Part shown: positions 26,977 to 36,578 of the stretch, one piece after another
How positions within the stretch are numbered: position 1 is the stretch's first letter
Layout: each line of letters starts with the position of its first letter
DNA from: CAIXDB01 sp038327915
GTDB taxonomy: Bacteria > Patescibacteriota > Minisyncoccia > Phycocordibacterales > DATDWN01
Direction: 5' to 3'
NCBI GenBank assembly: GCA_038327915.1
Contig: JBBQLO010000001.1
Coordinates: forward strand, 34,510-98,509
DNA length: 64,000 nt
The notes under the pieces: model-generated
Told to the model about the DNA's origin: nothing
Database searches by the model: none
The model's input: only the letters and a program-made list of their open reading frames with translations
Program-made: the position numbers and the translations under genes

Positions 26977-27744
26977 ATGAATAATCCACAAGAAAAAGAG
27001 GTTCATGTTTTATATAAAAAACTTGGGGAGACGCCACTTGAGTGCGTGGAGCGGTATCGAAGCGACAAGCTGGAATTGGCTGGAACCCCTCTCACATATG
27101 CTGGACGGCTCGACCCTCTGGCAGAGGGTGTGCTCATTGCATTGTCCGGAGAGGGTGTCGCCCAAAAAAGTGATTTTTTAAAATTGTCGAAGACATATGA
27201 GTGTAAAATCTTGTGGGGATTTCATACGGACTCACTTGATATTTTGGGAGTGGTTTCTCTACAGAGACATACACCTCTTCCAAGTTCGGAGGATGTCGAA
27301 AAAATCATTCAAAAATCCGTCGGGATATTCCACCAGAAATATCCGCATTATTCCTCACGAACAGTTGGAGGTAAGTCTCTTATTGAGTGGTCTCGTTTAG
27401 GGAGAATAGGAGAAATAGAAATTCCGTCACATGAAGTAGAAATTTTAAAAGCGGAATATGTGTCGCGAATACAGATAAATGGTGAAGAATTGCAAAAAGA
27501 AATTATTCGTCGGGTTGGTTTGGTGAGTGGGGATTTTCGTCAGAAGGAAATTAAAAATAAATGGAGAAAAGCTTTTTCGCAAGATGTAAAAACCACGTAC
27601 ACCATTGACACAGTGAGACTCGAGGTTTCAAGCGGATTTTACGTTCGGCAATTTGTGGCGGATCTCGCACACACACTTGAGACCCAAGCCACTACTTTTC
27701 ATATACTCCGCACACAGGTAGGAAAATATAAAGTTAAAAAGTAA
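26977..27744 (+). CDS. truB: tRNA pseudouridine(55) synthase
   Basis: TruB isomerises U55 to pseudouridine in the tRNA T-loop. The catalytic motif is intact as YAGRLDPLAEGVL near residues 41-53, with the essential Asp. The family's SKTYECKILWG block is near 70-80, and RTVGGKSL, a compact version of the usual RxxG(K/R)xxYxxAR segment, is near 128. At 255 aa it lacks the C-terminal PUA domain of larger TruB proteins. The start codon faces hisS at 20 bp, with TATATA just upstream and no Shine-Dalgarno sequence. Confidence 0.92.
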   Translation: MNNPQEKEVHVLYKKLGETPLECVERYRSDKLELAGTPLTYAGRLDPLAEGVLIALSGEGVAQKSDFLKLSKTYECKILWGFHTDSLDILGVVSLQRHTPLPSSEDVEKIIQKSVGIFHQKYPHYSSRTVGGKSLIEWSRLGRIGEIEIPSHEVEILKAEYVSRIQINGEELQKEIIRRVGLVSGDFRQKEIKNKWRKAFSQDVKTTYTIDTVRLEVSSGFYVRQFVADLAHTLETQATTFHILRTQVGKYKVKK

Positions 27745-27810
27745 TTTGCATTTTTTAGTGAGTATGGTTGAATAGTAATAGAGTAGTTAAATTTAGCGCA
27801 GGAGTGAATT

Positions 27811-27999
27811 TTGGAAAATTTCAATGCACGTACGCGTGAGGTTCACCTTCATGATCTTTTTGCTGGCAATGGACTCCAACCTTTGAGGAATAAAAGAAGG
27901 AAGCGAGGTATGGAGAGTCCGAAGAGGTCCTTCAAGAAGGCAACCGTGAAGAGGATTGCAGGCAAGAAGACCCGCCCACGCGCTGCAAGACAGAGATAG
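27811..27999 (+). CDS. Hypothetical 62-aa highly basic protein
   Basis: This short protein is very rich in Arg and Lys. The N-terminal half is mixed, and the C-terminal half (RSFKKATVKRIAGKKTRPR) is strongly positive, suggesting nucleic-acid binding. The start is TTG, chosen because AGGAG lies seven bases upstream; no ATG gives a better frame. A GC-rich hairpin (28011-28037) follows, and then an HTH gene with similar start signals. Family unknown. Confidence 0.5.
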   Translation: MENFNARTREVHLHDLFAGNGLQPLRNKRRKRGMESPKRSFKKATVKRIAGKKTRPRAARQR

Positions 28000-28010
28000 G
28001 TGACATAATG

Positions 28011-28046
28011 CCCCGACTGCAGATATCGCAGTCGGGGCTTTGCTTT
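28011..28046 (+). terminator. Hairpin terminator
   Basis: CCCCGACTGC (28011-28020) pairs perfectly with GCAGTCGGGG (28028-28037). The downstream tract CTTTGCTTTGC is only moderately T-rich, so termination may be incomplete, allowing readthrough into the HTH gene at 28069. Confidence 0.6.
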
Positions 28047-28068
28047 GCAATTTTTTATCGGGAGTGCT

Positions 28069-28425
28069 ATGAGCCCGTCTAAATTAAAGAGAGTATTTGG
28101 AAAAGTGTTAATGGGGGTAATGGAGGAGGAGAGAATAAGCCAAACTTTTTTGGCCAAGAAGGTAGGAATTCCAAAACATGAATTAGGAGAGATTGTATTG
28201 GGGAGGCGTTCAATCGCACCAAGTAAGGAATGTAGGAGCCTGCATGCAGTCGTTTATGCTCTTCGTCTAGAAAAAGGTCTTCTCAGAAATTCTCTATTCG
28301 GTATCCTTGAGAAATTATGCACACTTCGCAGGGAAAATAAGAGGAGATATAAAAGACTTTTCAGAAGAGGAGTCCATGGCGTAGCCGATGCAGAAAGGCT
28401 ACAACGTCTCTTGAGGTCATTTTAA
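28069..28425 (+). CDS. Small helix-turn-helix protein
   Basis: This 118-aa basic protein has a Cro/CI-like helix-turn-helix around residues 26-45 (ISQTFLAKKVGIPKHELGEI), followed by a basic helical C-terminus with many Arg. I use ATG 28069, preceded by GGGAG at an appropriate distance, rather than the in-frame start at 28045. It lies after the basic 62-aa gene and before a strong terminator. A DNA-binding regulator is plausible; the target is unknown. Confidence 0.62.
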   Translation: MSPSKLKRVFGKVLMGVMEEERISQTFLAKKVGIPKHELGEIVLGRRSIAPSKECRSLHAVVYALRLEKGLLRNSLFGILEKLCTLRRENKRRYKRLFRRGVHGVADAERLQRLLRSF

Positions 28426-28450
28426 ACAGTACTTTTTTTATGAACATTCA

Positions 28451-28485
28451 AATCCCCGAGCAGTTGCTTCGGGGATTCTCTTTTT
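28451..28485 (+). terminator. Rho-independent terminator
   Basis: AATCCCCGA (28451-28459) pairs with TCGGGGATT (28469-28477). The loop contains a further GCA/TGC pairing, and CTCTTTTT follows. It ends the HTH gene at the convergent junction with typA. Confidence 0.8.
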
Positions 28486-28518
28486 GTTTCATATTTCTGC
28501 ACACCCCCATGTATGTAA

Positions 28519-30294
28519 TTATTTTTTCATCAATTTTTTGCGAAGTCGTACAGACTTTGGAGTGATCTCAATGTATTCATCTTCAGACATAATTTCCATT
28601 GATTTTTCAATATCGAGTGCGTAAGTGGCTGCAAGATAGACAGAGTCGTCTGAACCAGAAGCACGCATGTTTGTCAGCTGTTTGCCTTTAGTAGGATTTA
28701 CGAGCAAGTCTTCACCTTTTGAGACATTGCCAATAACCTGACCCTCGTATACTTCTGTTCCAGGTTCTATATAGAGAGTTCCACGTTGTTGCAAGTTGTC
28801 GAGAGCAAAAGCAAGTACCTTACCTTTCATCATCGAAACCATCGAACCGTAGTGGGTGCGTTTTATTTCACCCACATATTCACGAAATTCAACAAAACGA
28901 GATGAGAGAATACCCTTGCCTCTGGTATCAATGACGAATTGCCCCCGATAGCCTAAAAGTCCTCGAGTAGGGATTTCAAATATGATTCGCTGGGCACCGT
29001 TTTCTTGTTTGATGCTTGTTAATATTCCACGACGTTCAGTTAGTTTAGAAATGACAGCACTCGCGACATCGTCAGAAACATCAATAATAACTTCTTCAAA
29101 AGGTTCCATTTTGACACCATCTACTTCTTTTATAATAACTTGAGGTTGTGAGACTTGGAGTTCGTAGCCTTCACGTCGCATGTTTTCGAGGAGTATTGCG
29201 ATGTGTAATTCTCCACGACCAAATACTGTCATAGTATCGCCGGTGAAATCTACTTTGAGTCCGACGTTAATCTCCAATTCCTTTTCCAGTCGTTCACGAA
29301 TTTGCCGTCCGGTCACGTATTTGCCTTCTCGCCCAGCGAACGGAGAGTCATTGACCAGAAAATTGAGAGAAATAGTTGGCTCGTCTATATTGATACTTGG
29401 CAAAGCTTTGGCATTTTCGTCTTTACAGAGAGTGTCGCCGATGTAGACTGTGGGCAGACCAGCTACCATAACAATGTCACCTGCGATAGCTTCGGCCACT
29501 TCAACACGTTCGATACCTTTAAATGTAAACAGTTTGGTGATTTTGCCCGCCACTATATTTGTAGTATCGTGCTGTTTTACAAAAACTTGCTCGCCAACTT
29601 TAATAGTACCCTCGTAAATTCGACAGACAGCAAGTCGTCCAAGAAAGTTATCATATCCGAGGTTAAATGTTTGAGCTCTGAGTGGGAGTGATGGATCACC
29701 GGACGCTGCTGGCACTTCGCGAAGAATGGTTTCAAGAAGTGGAGTGAGGTCGCTTGATTCATCAGACAATTTCATTTTGGCAATACCTTGACGACCAATG
29801 GCAAAAACGGTAGTAAAGTCAAGTTGAGCGTCATTGGCACCAAGTTCGAGAAATAATTCCAAAATCATCTCGTGTACATCGTCTGGTCGCGCAGCTGGTT
29901 TGTCTATTTTATTGATAACAACAATTGGCTTGATACCAAGTTCCAAAGATTTTTTTAATACAAAGCGTGTCTGAGGCATAGGTCCCTCTTGAGCATCAAC
30001 AACAAGTAGCACAGTATCGATAGAACGGAGTACACGTTCTACCTCTGATCCGAAGTCGGAGTGGCCTGGAGTATCCACGATGTTGATTTTGGTCGTAGGT
30101 CGATCGCCTCCAGCTTTCGGGTAAAAGACGGATGTGTTTTTTGCATAGATAGTAATACCGCGTTCCTGTTCGAGGGCGTTACTGTCCATCGATACTCCTT
30201 CGACTGTCATACCGGTTTGGCGCATGAGTGCGTCAGTGAGTGTTGTTTTGCCGTGGTCGACATGGGCTATAATCGCTATATTTCTAATTTCCAT
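28519..30294 (-). CDS. typA: Translational GTPase TypA/BipA
   Basis: TypA is a ribosome-binding GTPase of the EF-G/LepA family, involved in ribosome assembly and stress. G1 is AHVDHGKTTL at residues 10-19. G3 is DTPGHSDF near 74, and G4 is NKID near 129. The C-terminal half has the EF-G-like domains and the TypA-specific end (MRASGSDDSVYLA and so on). 591 aa is near the normal size. A short hairpin with an oligo-T run lies 11 bases before the start codon on this strand, which may attenuate the gene. Confidence 0.95.
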   Translation of the reverse strand: MEIRNIAIIAHVDHGKTTLTDALMRQTGMTVEGVSMDSNALEQERGITIYAKNTSVFYPKAGGDRPTTKINIVDTPGHSDFGSEVERVLRSIDTVLLVVDAQEGPMPQTRFVLKKSLELGIKPIVVINKIDKPAARPDDVHEMILELFLELGANDAQLDFTTVFAIGRQGIAKMKLSDESSDLTPLLETILREVPAASGDPSLPLRAQTFNLGYDNFLGRLAVCRIYEGTIKVGEQVFVKQHDTTNIVAGKITKLFTFKGIERVEVAEAIAGDIVMVAGLPTVYIGDTLCKDENAKALPSINIDEPTISLNFLVNDSPFAGREGKYVTGRQIRERLEKELEINVGLKVDFTGDTMTVFGRGELHIAILLENMRREGYELQVSQPQVIIKEVDGVKMEPFEEVIIDVSDDVASAVISKLTERRGILTSIKQENGAQRIIFEIPTRGLLGYRGQFVIDTRGKGILSSRFVEFREYVGEIKRTHYGSMVSMMKGKVLAFALDNLQQRGTLYIEPGTEVYEGQVIGNVSKGEDLLVNPTKGKQLTNMRASGSDDSVYLAATYALDIEKSMEIMSEDEYIEITPKSVRLRKKLMKK

Positions 30295-30302
30295 AAATTT
30301 TA

Positions 30303-30616
30303 ATTAAAAACCGGCAGTCTCGCCGGAAGAAAGGTAATTAAAGCAAATTTTATATAGAGAGTCAAATTGGAAATTTCTTTCGCGAAAGTTATAGAATAAA
30401 ATTATTTTTGTACATTCATTCCTACTTCATTGACCGTTGTTATAATGAGTGCCGATCAGGTCGATAGTCGTGCAAGTACACTTAAATATTTAAAATATTT
30501 TTTTACTAGTATGACTTTGAGTGCGTATACCGCATGCTTCATTGCATCAATAATTAGTTCAGTATAATTTATTACGTTTCGTTTATATTATTTATTAAAT
30601 TTTACACCCAAAAAAT
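30303..30616. promoter_or_regulatory. Divergent intergenic region with extended -10 promoter for the surface-protein gene
   Basis: This 314-bp gap lies between typA (minus) and the surface-protein gene (plus). It holds TGTTATAAT at 30438-30446, an extended -10 (TGn-TATAAT) element with no good -35. A start there would give a 5' leader of about 165 nt. An AT-rich inverted repeat, AAATATT/AATATTT, lies in the leader near 30484-30502. No gene or known riboswitch was recognised. Confidence 0.4.
30306..30326 (-). promoter_or_regulatory. Terminator-like hairpin just upstream of typA
   Basis: Read on the minus strand, CCGGC-GAGACT-GCCGG is followed at once by TTTTT, and the typA ATG comes 11 bases later. 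This is the geometry of a small intrinsic terminator inside a 5' leader. The five-bp GC stem is short, so an attenuator is a hypothesis. Confidence 0.4.
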
Positions 30617-31627
30617 ATGAAAATATCTAAACTCGGATTTCTTGCTCCAGTTCTCGGCGTTCTGCTTACTGCATCGCCTGCGTTGGCAGCTTCGTCTATC
30701 ACTGTAACGAACACCAGTGATGCAAATGTTTCAAATACAGTTAATGCAAATGCTAATACTGGTGGTAACAGCTCAACTGCCGGTATGGGCTCACATGGTG
30801 GTATGGGAGGAAGTGTAACAGGAAGTAATACTCATGGATCCAATACGGCAGGTAGTGGAGGTATTGGAGGGGATGGTGGCAAGGGGGGAAATGTAACAAG
30901 TGGGGATGCAACTGCCATAGCAATGATTTCTAATGATGTGAATACAACTAATACACACATTGAAGCCAATGATCCATCAGTTAACCAATATACGGAGACT
31001 GTAGACTTGAGTACTCAAAAAGGTTCATCTGCACAGTCACTTGATGCAACTTATATGCATGACATGACTCATGCAGGTGCACAAAATAACCAGAGTAATT
31101 CAAACGTAGACAGTACCCAGCACTCAACGTCAAGTGCTGATACACACTCAAATCCAAATTCAACATCAAATAGTAATACCTCATCTTCAACAAGTAATAA
31201 TGATCAGGCTAAATCTTCAAACAGCACTGATAATTCAAGCTCGACAAAAAAATCGACCTTAAGTGTAGCTGCAAATGAAAATCATGACAATCTCGATATT
31301 CACACAACACATGTGTATGTAGGAGGTGATAACGCAATTTCAACAAACAATCATTCTTCTGCAACAGTTGGAGGAGTGCTTACTGTAAATGCAACAACCG
31401 GTGATAACCACTCAATGGCTGGAAATGCAGGTAAGGGTGGAAACGCTGGAGATGTTACAACATCCGGCAATATGAACTCAACTCAAACTACTTCAAATAT
31501 AAGTGGAATGGGTGGTAATGGCGGATTCGGCGGTAACGGCGGCACCGTGATGAGTGGAAACACACAATCAGGTACTGCTCTAGTGAATGTCGTTGGACGT
31601 TCAATTACACGCATTACACGAATGTAA
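30617..31627 (+). CDS. Secreted Gly/Ser/Asn-rich repeat surface protein
   Basis: This 336-aa protein has a clear Sec signal peptide (cleavage after ALA near residue 24). The mature part has two Gly-rich beta-like regions (about 45-100 and 250-320) built from GGxGG and NTSGxN units. A middle Ser/Asn/Thr/Gln low-complexity section lies near 150-215. There are no cysteines and no membrane anchor, so it is probably released or attached non-covalently to the cell surface. A perfect hairpin terminator follows, and a second exported repeat protein is next on the same strand. Confidence 0.78.
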   Translation: MKISKLGFLAPVLGVLLTASPALAASSITVTNTSDANVSNTVNANANTGGNSSTAGMGSHGGMGGSVTGSNTHGSNTAGSGGIGGDGGKGGNVTSGDATAIAMISNDVNTTNTHIEANDPSVNQYTETVDLSTQKGSSAQSLDATYMHDMTHAGAQNNQSNSNVDSTQHSTSSADTHSNPNSTSNSNTSSSTSNNDQAKSSNSTDNSSSTKKSTLSVAANENHDNLDIHTTHVYVGGDNAISTNNHSSATVGGVLTVNATTGDNHSMAGNAGKGGNAGDVTTSGNMNSTQTTSNISGMGGNGGFGGNGGTVMSGNTQSGTALVNVVGRSITRITRM

Positions 31628-31635
31628 TAAGTAGG

Positions 31636-31658
31636 AAAAACAGGACTCTCCTGTTTTT
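31636..31658 (+). terminator. Rho-independent terminator
   Basis: AAAAACAGGA (31636-31645) pairs perfectly with TCCTGTTTTT (31649-31658) around a CTC loop; the T run is the end of the stem. It lies nine bp after the surface-protein stop. Confidence 0.75.
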
Positions 31659-31739
31659 GGATAAGATCTGGATTATATTTCCATGTTTTGTTTGAAAACA
31701 GAAGATATTTACTCAATAAAAAAATTGAAACAAATCTGT

Positions 31740-34400
31740 ATGAAAATAAAAAATTTTTCACGTGCTGGAACATACTTTCTATTCATTGCGTTTTTTCTCA
31801 GTCAAAGCACGTACCCATTACTTCTTCAAGCGGAAGTAGTGGGGGATACCGCGAGCTCTTCTCCGCATGTTATAGAATCAAGTGTTCCTGAAATTATCGC
31901 AAGTACAACGACAAGTATAAATGTATCTACGGGGACTCAACCAGATGTTCTTGCTTCAACAACCAGTCCACTCGATTCAACTTCCACTTCTTCCACCTCG
32001 GTTTTAAATATTGCGAGCTCTACATTTACTGGACAAACCTTGTCAGGTTTTGAAAAAACTCAAATTATCGCCACAAGTACAGATGTTGCTTCAACAACCC
32101 TTGCATTTGCTTCAAGTACACTTAGTCTTGCCTCAACTTCTCCAGTTTCGATTTTTACTAATACTTCAAATCCGAGTGAAGGAAGCACTACATCTCTCAA
32201 CAATATTGCAACAACAAGTGACGCAACCTCGACAGCGCTGGTTTATCCGACTATTCTTTCTGGTTCGGCAGTTGCGATGGCCAATGTGTTCAATATTCTT
32301 AATTCTAATTTTATCAATTCAATTGGTTCAATAATTTTTTCAAATTTTATAGATCAGGTTACATCAGTCGATCTTAGAAATTCTTCCTCTACATCCTTTA
32401 ATTGTGGTACAGCCCTCTGTGGAGGAAATCAACCTATCAACTGGAACTTATCTGATACCGGAATTGCTACCAATACTATTCAAGTTGATGCGGGCAGTGG
32501 CAATAATACAATTTCCCAAATCAAAGACGGAGTTATCGCTACTGGAAATGCATACGCGGGGGTAAACTTAGTAAACTTAGTAAACACAACCTTCGCAGAT
32601 TCGCATTATTTAATAGCAACATTGAATGCATTTAAGGGAGTCAGCGGAGATATTATTTTTCCAAATTTTACCAGTAATTCGTCAGAAACCGCTAGTATTT
32701 TAACTCCAAATAGTGGCGATTCACAGACAGTAAATACTTTTCAAAGTTCAGCTACAATAAAAAATACAGCAAGTACTTTTTCCGACACGGGAAATAACGG
32801 TATTGACGCATCGAGTAGTGCGCTGATGACGGGAACAGGAGAAGCATATACAAATATTTTTAATCAGGTTAATTCTTTGTTACCCGGAAACGGCATGACG
32901 GTGTTACTTCGACTTTCGGGAAAATGGAACGGTCAAATTTTCAATCCTCCGGCAGGTATGCAACTTATTCACGGCGTAGATGGAAGCTTGTATTTATACG
33001 GAGTAAATACACATCTTCCAAATGTCCTTTCTTCTAGTTCAATCATTGATACTTCAACATCGACGATTAATAATAACGTCAAAGTGACCGCAGTGACAGG
33101 TCGTAATCAAATTATCGGCGCTCAGACAGCACTCATTTCTACTGGTAATGCATATGCGGGTGCAAACATTGTCAACATCGCAAACCAACACGTAGTTGGA
33201 AAAAACTGGTTACTTGCCGTTATAAATATTTTTGGAGATTTCAATGGTAATATTTCTTTTGGTAGACCTGATTTGTGGATTGGAGATAAAGTTACGGGAC
33301 CTGCATACATTGCTGACGGATCGATTCTTACTTACAATTTGACCATTATTAATAATGGAGATGCAGATGCGAGTGAAGTCTTTCTTTCGGAAATGCCAGA
33401 TACACAGCATATAAATATTTCTACATCTTCACTTCCGTATAAAACAACTTCAGACGGGCATCTCCGCTGGAATATCGGTAATCTTCCAAAAGGAAAGGCG
33501 GTAGAAATCACATATTCTGGAACTGTAAAAAATGCTCCGTCTGGGACTCATATTATAAATAATACACAGGTCACAGAACACGAAACAGATAATAATACTA
33601 CGGATAATACTGACAGTGCTTCAATTCAAAGCACGATTCTTACACAAAACGGTGGAATCTATGTTTATACACCTTCACAGCAAACAAATGCGCCATTAAA
33701 TAAACTTGCTGAGGTACCACTTCCTGTGAATCAGTTTCCAATTATTAGGGTAACGCGAGTTATTCCCCATGCTTTAATTTCGGAAAGTAATTCAACTACC
33801 ACCGAACAACTTGTTATAAAAAACGAGAGTAACGTAGATGCACCGAACGTAAGATTGGTAGATATTCTTAAAAATTCAACAGGAAATATTTTTCACCAGG
33901 AAGATTGGAACCTCGACACGGTCCGTGCACATGAAGAAATCACTGTTGAATACAGCTTTGTTTTTTCGACAAGCACGCCTGCTGGAATCTACACCCTTTC
34001 AAGTTTTGTTGAAGGAGAGAATATTGCTTCACGAACAACTCAAAACGGAGAAATTGTTATTAAATTCCCTGAGATTATTCCAAGTATAGTAGATACACCT
34101 ATTTCAATTACGGAAAATTTTACCGTACCACATATTGTATTTCCTTCGATAGTTTATAAGCCGACACAAGTAGTCAGTATAAAGCCAATTTCTAAAGTTG
34201 ATCCGTTTGAGAATGCAACCTCAAGTACTACTTTTGTTCCGCATATTCCTCCAACAATTGGTTCAACAGAAAATTTGCTTGCAAATACTTCGACTTCTTC
34301 TGGGTCAATTCCATTTTCGATGAGTATTTTGGGATTTCTTTCTCTTCTAGCAACTGGAGTGTACACTTCAAAAATATCTTTTATAAAAAAACCATTCTAA
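31740..34400 (+). CDS. Large exported surface protein with internal repeats, DUF11-like domain and C-terminal membrane anchor
   Basis: From ATG 31740 the product is 886 aa with a signal peptide (residues 8-30), then about 130 residues of Ser/Thr-rich linker. Next come four degenerate repeats, each with a block like STGNAYAGANIVNIANQ followed by an NxFGxxNGxIxF strand. A DUF11-type beta-sandwich (ADGSILTYNLTIINNGDADA) follows, and another sandwich lies near 680-760. A hydrophobic helix with a short basic tail ends the protein, so the C-terminus is held in the membrane. I prefer the start at 31740 over 31683, because it places the signal peptide at the N-terminus. The role is probably surface layer or attachment. 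Confidence 0.75.
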   Translation: MKIKNFSRAGTYFLFIAFFLSQSTYPLLLQAEVVGDTASSSPHVIESSVPEIIASTTTSINVSTGTQPDVLASTTSPLDSTSTSSTSVLNIASSTFTGQTLSGFEKTQIIATSTDVASTTLAFASSTLSLASTSPVSIFTNTSNPSEGSTTSLNNIATTSDATSTALVYPTILSGSAVAMANVFNILNSNFINSIGSIIFSNFIDQVTSVDLRNSSSTSFNCGTALCGGNQPINWNLSDTGIATNTIQVDAGSGNNTISQIKDGVIATGNAYAGVNLVNLVNTTFADSHYLIATLNAFKGVSGDIIFPNFTSNSSETASILTPNSGDSQTVNTFQSSATIKNTASTFSDTGNNGIDASSSALMTGTGEAYTNIFNQVNSLLPGNGMTVLLRLSGKWNGQIFNPPAGMQLIHGVDGSLYLYGVNTHLPNVLSSSSIIDTSTSTINNNVKVTAVTGRNQIIGAQTALISTGNAYAGANIVNIANQHVVGKNWLLAVINIFGDFNGNISFGRPDLWIGDKVTGPAYIADGSILTYNLTIINNGDADASEVFLSEMPDTQHINISTSSLPYKTTSDGHLRWNIGNLPKGKAVEITYSGTVKNAPSGTHIINNTQVTEHETDNNTTDNTDSASIQSTILTQNGGIYVYTPSQQTNAPLNKLAEVPLPVNQFPIIRVTRVIPHALISESNSTTTEQLVIKNESNVDAPNVRLVDILKNSTGNIFHQEDWNLDTVRAHEEITVEYSFVFSTSTPAGIYTLSSFVEGENIASRTTQNGEIVIKFPEIIPSIVDTPISITENFTVPHIVFPSIVYKPTQVVSIKPISKVDPFENATSSTTFVPHIPPTIGSTENLLANTSTSSGSIPFSMSILGFLSLLATGVYTSKISFIKKPF

Positions 34401-34492
34401 ACACTCAGCATAGTATTCCTCTCGTTCGTGTTAAAATATTATTCACAATTATTTAAAAAATGTGATACAATTTATGTCATTGTTAGAATGCC

Positions 34493-35503
34493 GTGAATAC
34501 TATTATGCTTAATGAAGCTCAAAAATTAAATCCAAAATTGTGGAATAAAGATGTCGAACAGATTGCCATTCGCCGTGGCTTTGGAGAGGGCTTACTTGCT
34601 GCAGGAAAAAAAAATACTGACATTGTTGGGTTGTGTGCCGATCTTACGGAATCCACTAACATGCATTTGTTTCGAGATGCATTTCCTGAGCGTTTTATCG
34701 AAATGGGGGTGGCTGAACAAAACCTTGCATCAGTGGCTTCTGGGCTTGCTGCCATGGGCAAAATCCCATTTATTTCAAGCTATGCAATGTTTAGTCCGGG
34801 TCGCAATTGGGAACAGATTCGTACGACAATCGCCTACAATAACCGAGCTGTTATTATAGTAGGTTCTCATGCAGGAGTGTCGGTAGGACCAGATGGTGGC
34901 ACGCACCAAGCAATCGAAGACATTGCACTTATGCGAGTCATACCGAAAATGGTAGTCATTTCTCCTTGTGATTATATTGAAGCTCGCAAAGCTACAGAAG
35001 CTGCAGCAGAACTCGGACACCCTGTGTACATTAGGCTTTCTCGAGAGAAAACTCCTGTTATAACGACCGAAATAACACCCTTTGAAATAGGTAAAGCACA
35101 ATTATATTATGGACTCGAGGGCGAGCATGCAGACGTTGGAATTATTGCTACGGGGGCTCTTCTGTACCGTGCACTTAAAGTTGCCGAGACTCTCAAGAAA
35201 GAACATATTTCTGCTAAAGTTTTAAACATCACCACTATTAAGCCACTCGACAGAGAATCTGTCATTGCGCTTGCTCGTGAATGTGGGGCATTGGTTACGG
35301 TAGAAGAACATCAAATTGCTGGGGGTTTGGGTAGTGCTGTTTCTGAATGTATCTCAGGAAACTTTCCTGTACCGATTGAATTCATCGGAGTGAGAGACCA
35401 GTTCGGACAATCTGGTACTCCAGACGAGCTTCTAGAACACTATGGCATGGGTGAAACTCACATTCTTGTGTCAGCAAAGAAAGTGACAGGAAGAAAAAAA
35501 TAA
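34493..35503 (+). CDS. Transketolase C-terminal half (pyrimidine-binding and C-terminal domains)
   Basis: This 336-aa protein matches the C-terminal half of transketolase. The pyrimidine-binding domain holds IEMGVAEQNLASVASGLA, with the catalytic Glu that activates thiamine diphosphate, and HAGVSVGPDGGTHQAIEDIALMR. The C-terminal domain ends with VGVRDQFGQSGTPDELL-like sequence (IGVRDQFGQSG). The thiamine-diphosphate N-terminal half is not next to it, so the enzyme is split and the partner must lie elsewhere. It belongs to the non-oxidative pentose phosphate pathway. The start is GTG 34493, or possibly ATG 34505. Confidence 0.9.
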   Translation: MNTIMLNEAQKLNPKLWNKDVEQIAIRRGFGEGLLAAGKKNTDIVGLCADLTESTNMHLFRDAFPERFIEMGVAEQNLASVASGLAAMGKIPFISSYAMFSPGRNWEQIRTTIAYNNRAVIIVGSHAGVSVGPDGGTHQAIEDIALMRVIPKMVVISPCDYIEARKATEAAAELGHPVYIRLSREKTPVITTEITPFEIGKAQLYYGLEGEHADVGIIATGALLYRALKVAETLKKEHISAKVLNITTIKPLDRESVIALARECGALVTVEEHQIAGGLGSAVSECISGNFPVPIEFIGVRDQFGQSGTPDELLEHYGMGETHILVSAKKVTGRKK

Positions 35504-35541
35504 AATTATAGAAGAATATTATTAAAATATATATTAATAAT

Positions 35542-36549
35542 TCAGATTTTTCTTGGTGTGTAGTCTGCGGGAGCATTTTTCAAATATTCTTCTATTTTTT
35601 CGGCAGAGAGTAGGCCTTCTTGTGCGCCGATTTTTTGGACGACTGACATCGAGTTAATAGGACCTCGTAGGAGGGCTTCCTGAAGAGTCCTTCCCATTGC
35701 GAGATATGACACGACAGTCGAGAAAAATGCATCACCGGCGCCAGTTCGCTCAAAAGGTACGTGAGGGTACACAGGCATATACCAAAAATTTTCAGGACTT
35801 GCACTTTCATATGCATATGCACCATCGATTCCATCTGTGATAAGAACTATTTTTGGACCGAGCTTTGATATTTTTTGTGACAGAACTTTTACATCATGAC
35901 TTTCTTCTTTCAAAATAACTTGTGCTTCTTCTACATTGCAACAGAAAATGTCAGTCCTTTCGTATATTTTTTTTAATACATCAGTCCCAAACTTGATCTG
36001 AAAGATGCCCGGTTGAAATGCCATTTTGACATCTTTATTTTTTTCTAAAAAATCTCCGATCTGAGTATGAAATTCGAGAGAGCTCTCTCCAAGAGAAGTA
36101 AGATATATCCATTTTGGGTCGCCGATCTGTGGAAAATTATATGGGAACTGCGTGTGTTTCTGGAGAATAGTACGGTCTTTGTCAAACCATAGTATGTAAT
36201 GATAGTTAGTAGTTTGGTTTTTGTGAGCGCGTATAAATTTTGGATCAACACCGTCTTTTTTGAGTGATGACAGGCATTTGTTACCATTTTCGTCTGCACC
36301 GATATTTGCTACCAGAGCAGATTTGAGCCCGAGTCTACTTGCAGATACAGCTGCATTACCGGCGTTTGCCACTCCAGCAATTTCGTTTACAGATGCATAC
36401 GGTATTTTGGTGGCAAACGGTAAACAGAGTGTGGCACCTGTACCGGCACCTTCTATACGTATACCGTTATCTTCTAAACGAATAAATGCATCCACTGCGA
36501 GTTCTCCAATTGCAACGAAATCATACGCGGTTTTGAAAAACATATACAT
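35542..36549 (-). CDS. PfkB-family (ribokinase-like) sugar kinase
   Basis: This protein phosphorylates a sugar or nucleoside using ATP. The N-terminal PfkB signature region includes GNAAVSASRLGLKSALVANIGADENG near residues 67-92. The C-terminal signature, FERTGAGDAFFSTVVSYLA, near 265-283, carries the catalytic Asp of GAGD. Length of 335 aa is normal. The substrate cannot be told; position between transketolase and aldolase genes suggests central sugar metabolism. The first two codons before the second Met may not be used (ATG 36543 is an alternative). Confidence 0.85.
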   Translation of the reverse strand: MYMFFKTAYDFVAIGELAVDAFIRLEDNGIRIEGAGTGATLCLPFATKIPYASVNEIAGVANAGNAAVSASRLGLKSALVANIGADENGNKCLSSLKKDGVDPKFIRAHKNQTTNYHYILWFDKDRTILQKHTQFPYNFPQIGDPKWIYLTSLGESSLEFHTQIGDFLEKNKDVKMAFQPGIFQIKFGTDVLKKIYERTDIFCCNVEEAQVILKEESHDVKVLSQKISKLGPKIVLITDGIDGAYAYESASPENFWYMPVYPHVPFERTGAGDAFFSTVVSYLAMGRTLQEALLRGPINSMSVVQKIGAQEGLLSAEKIEEYLKNAPADYTPRKI

Positions 36550-36578
36550 ATAGTATCATGATGTTATACTAAAGGTCT

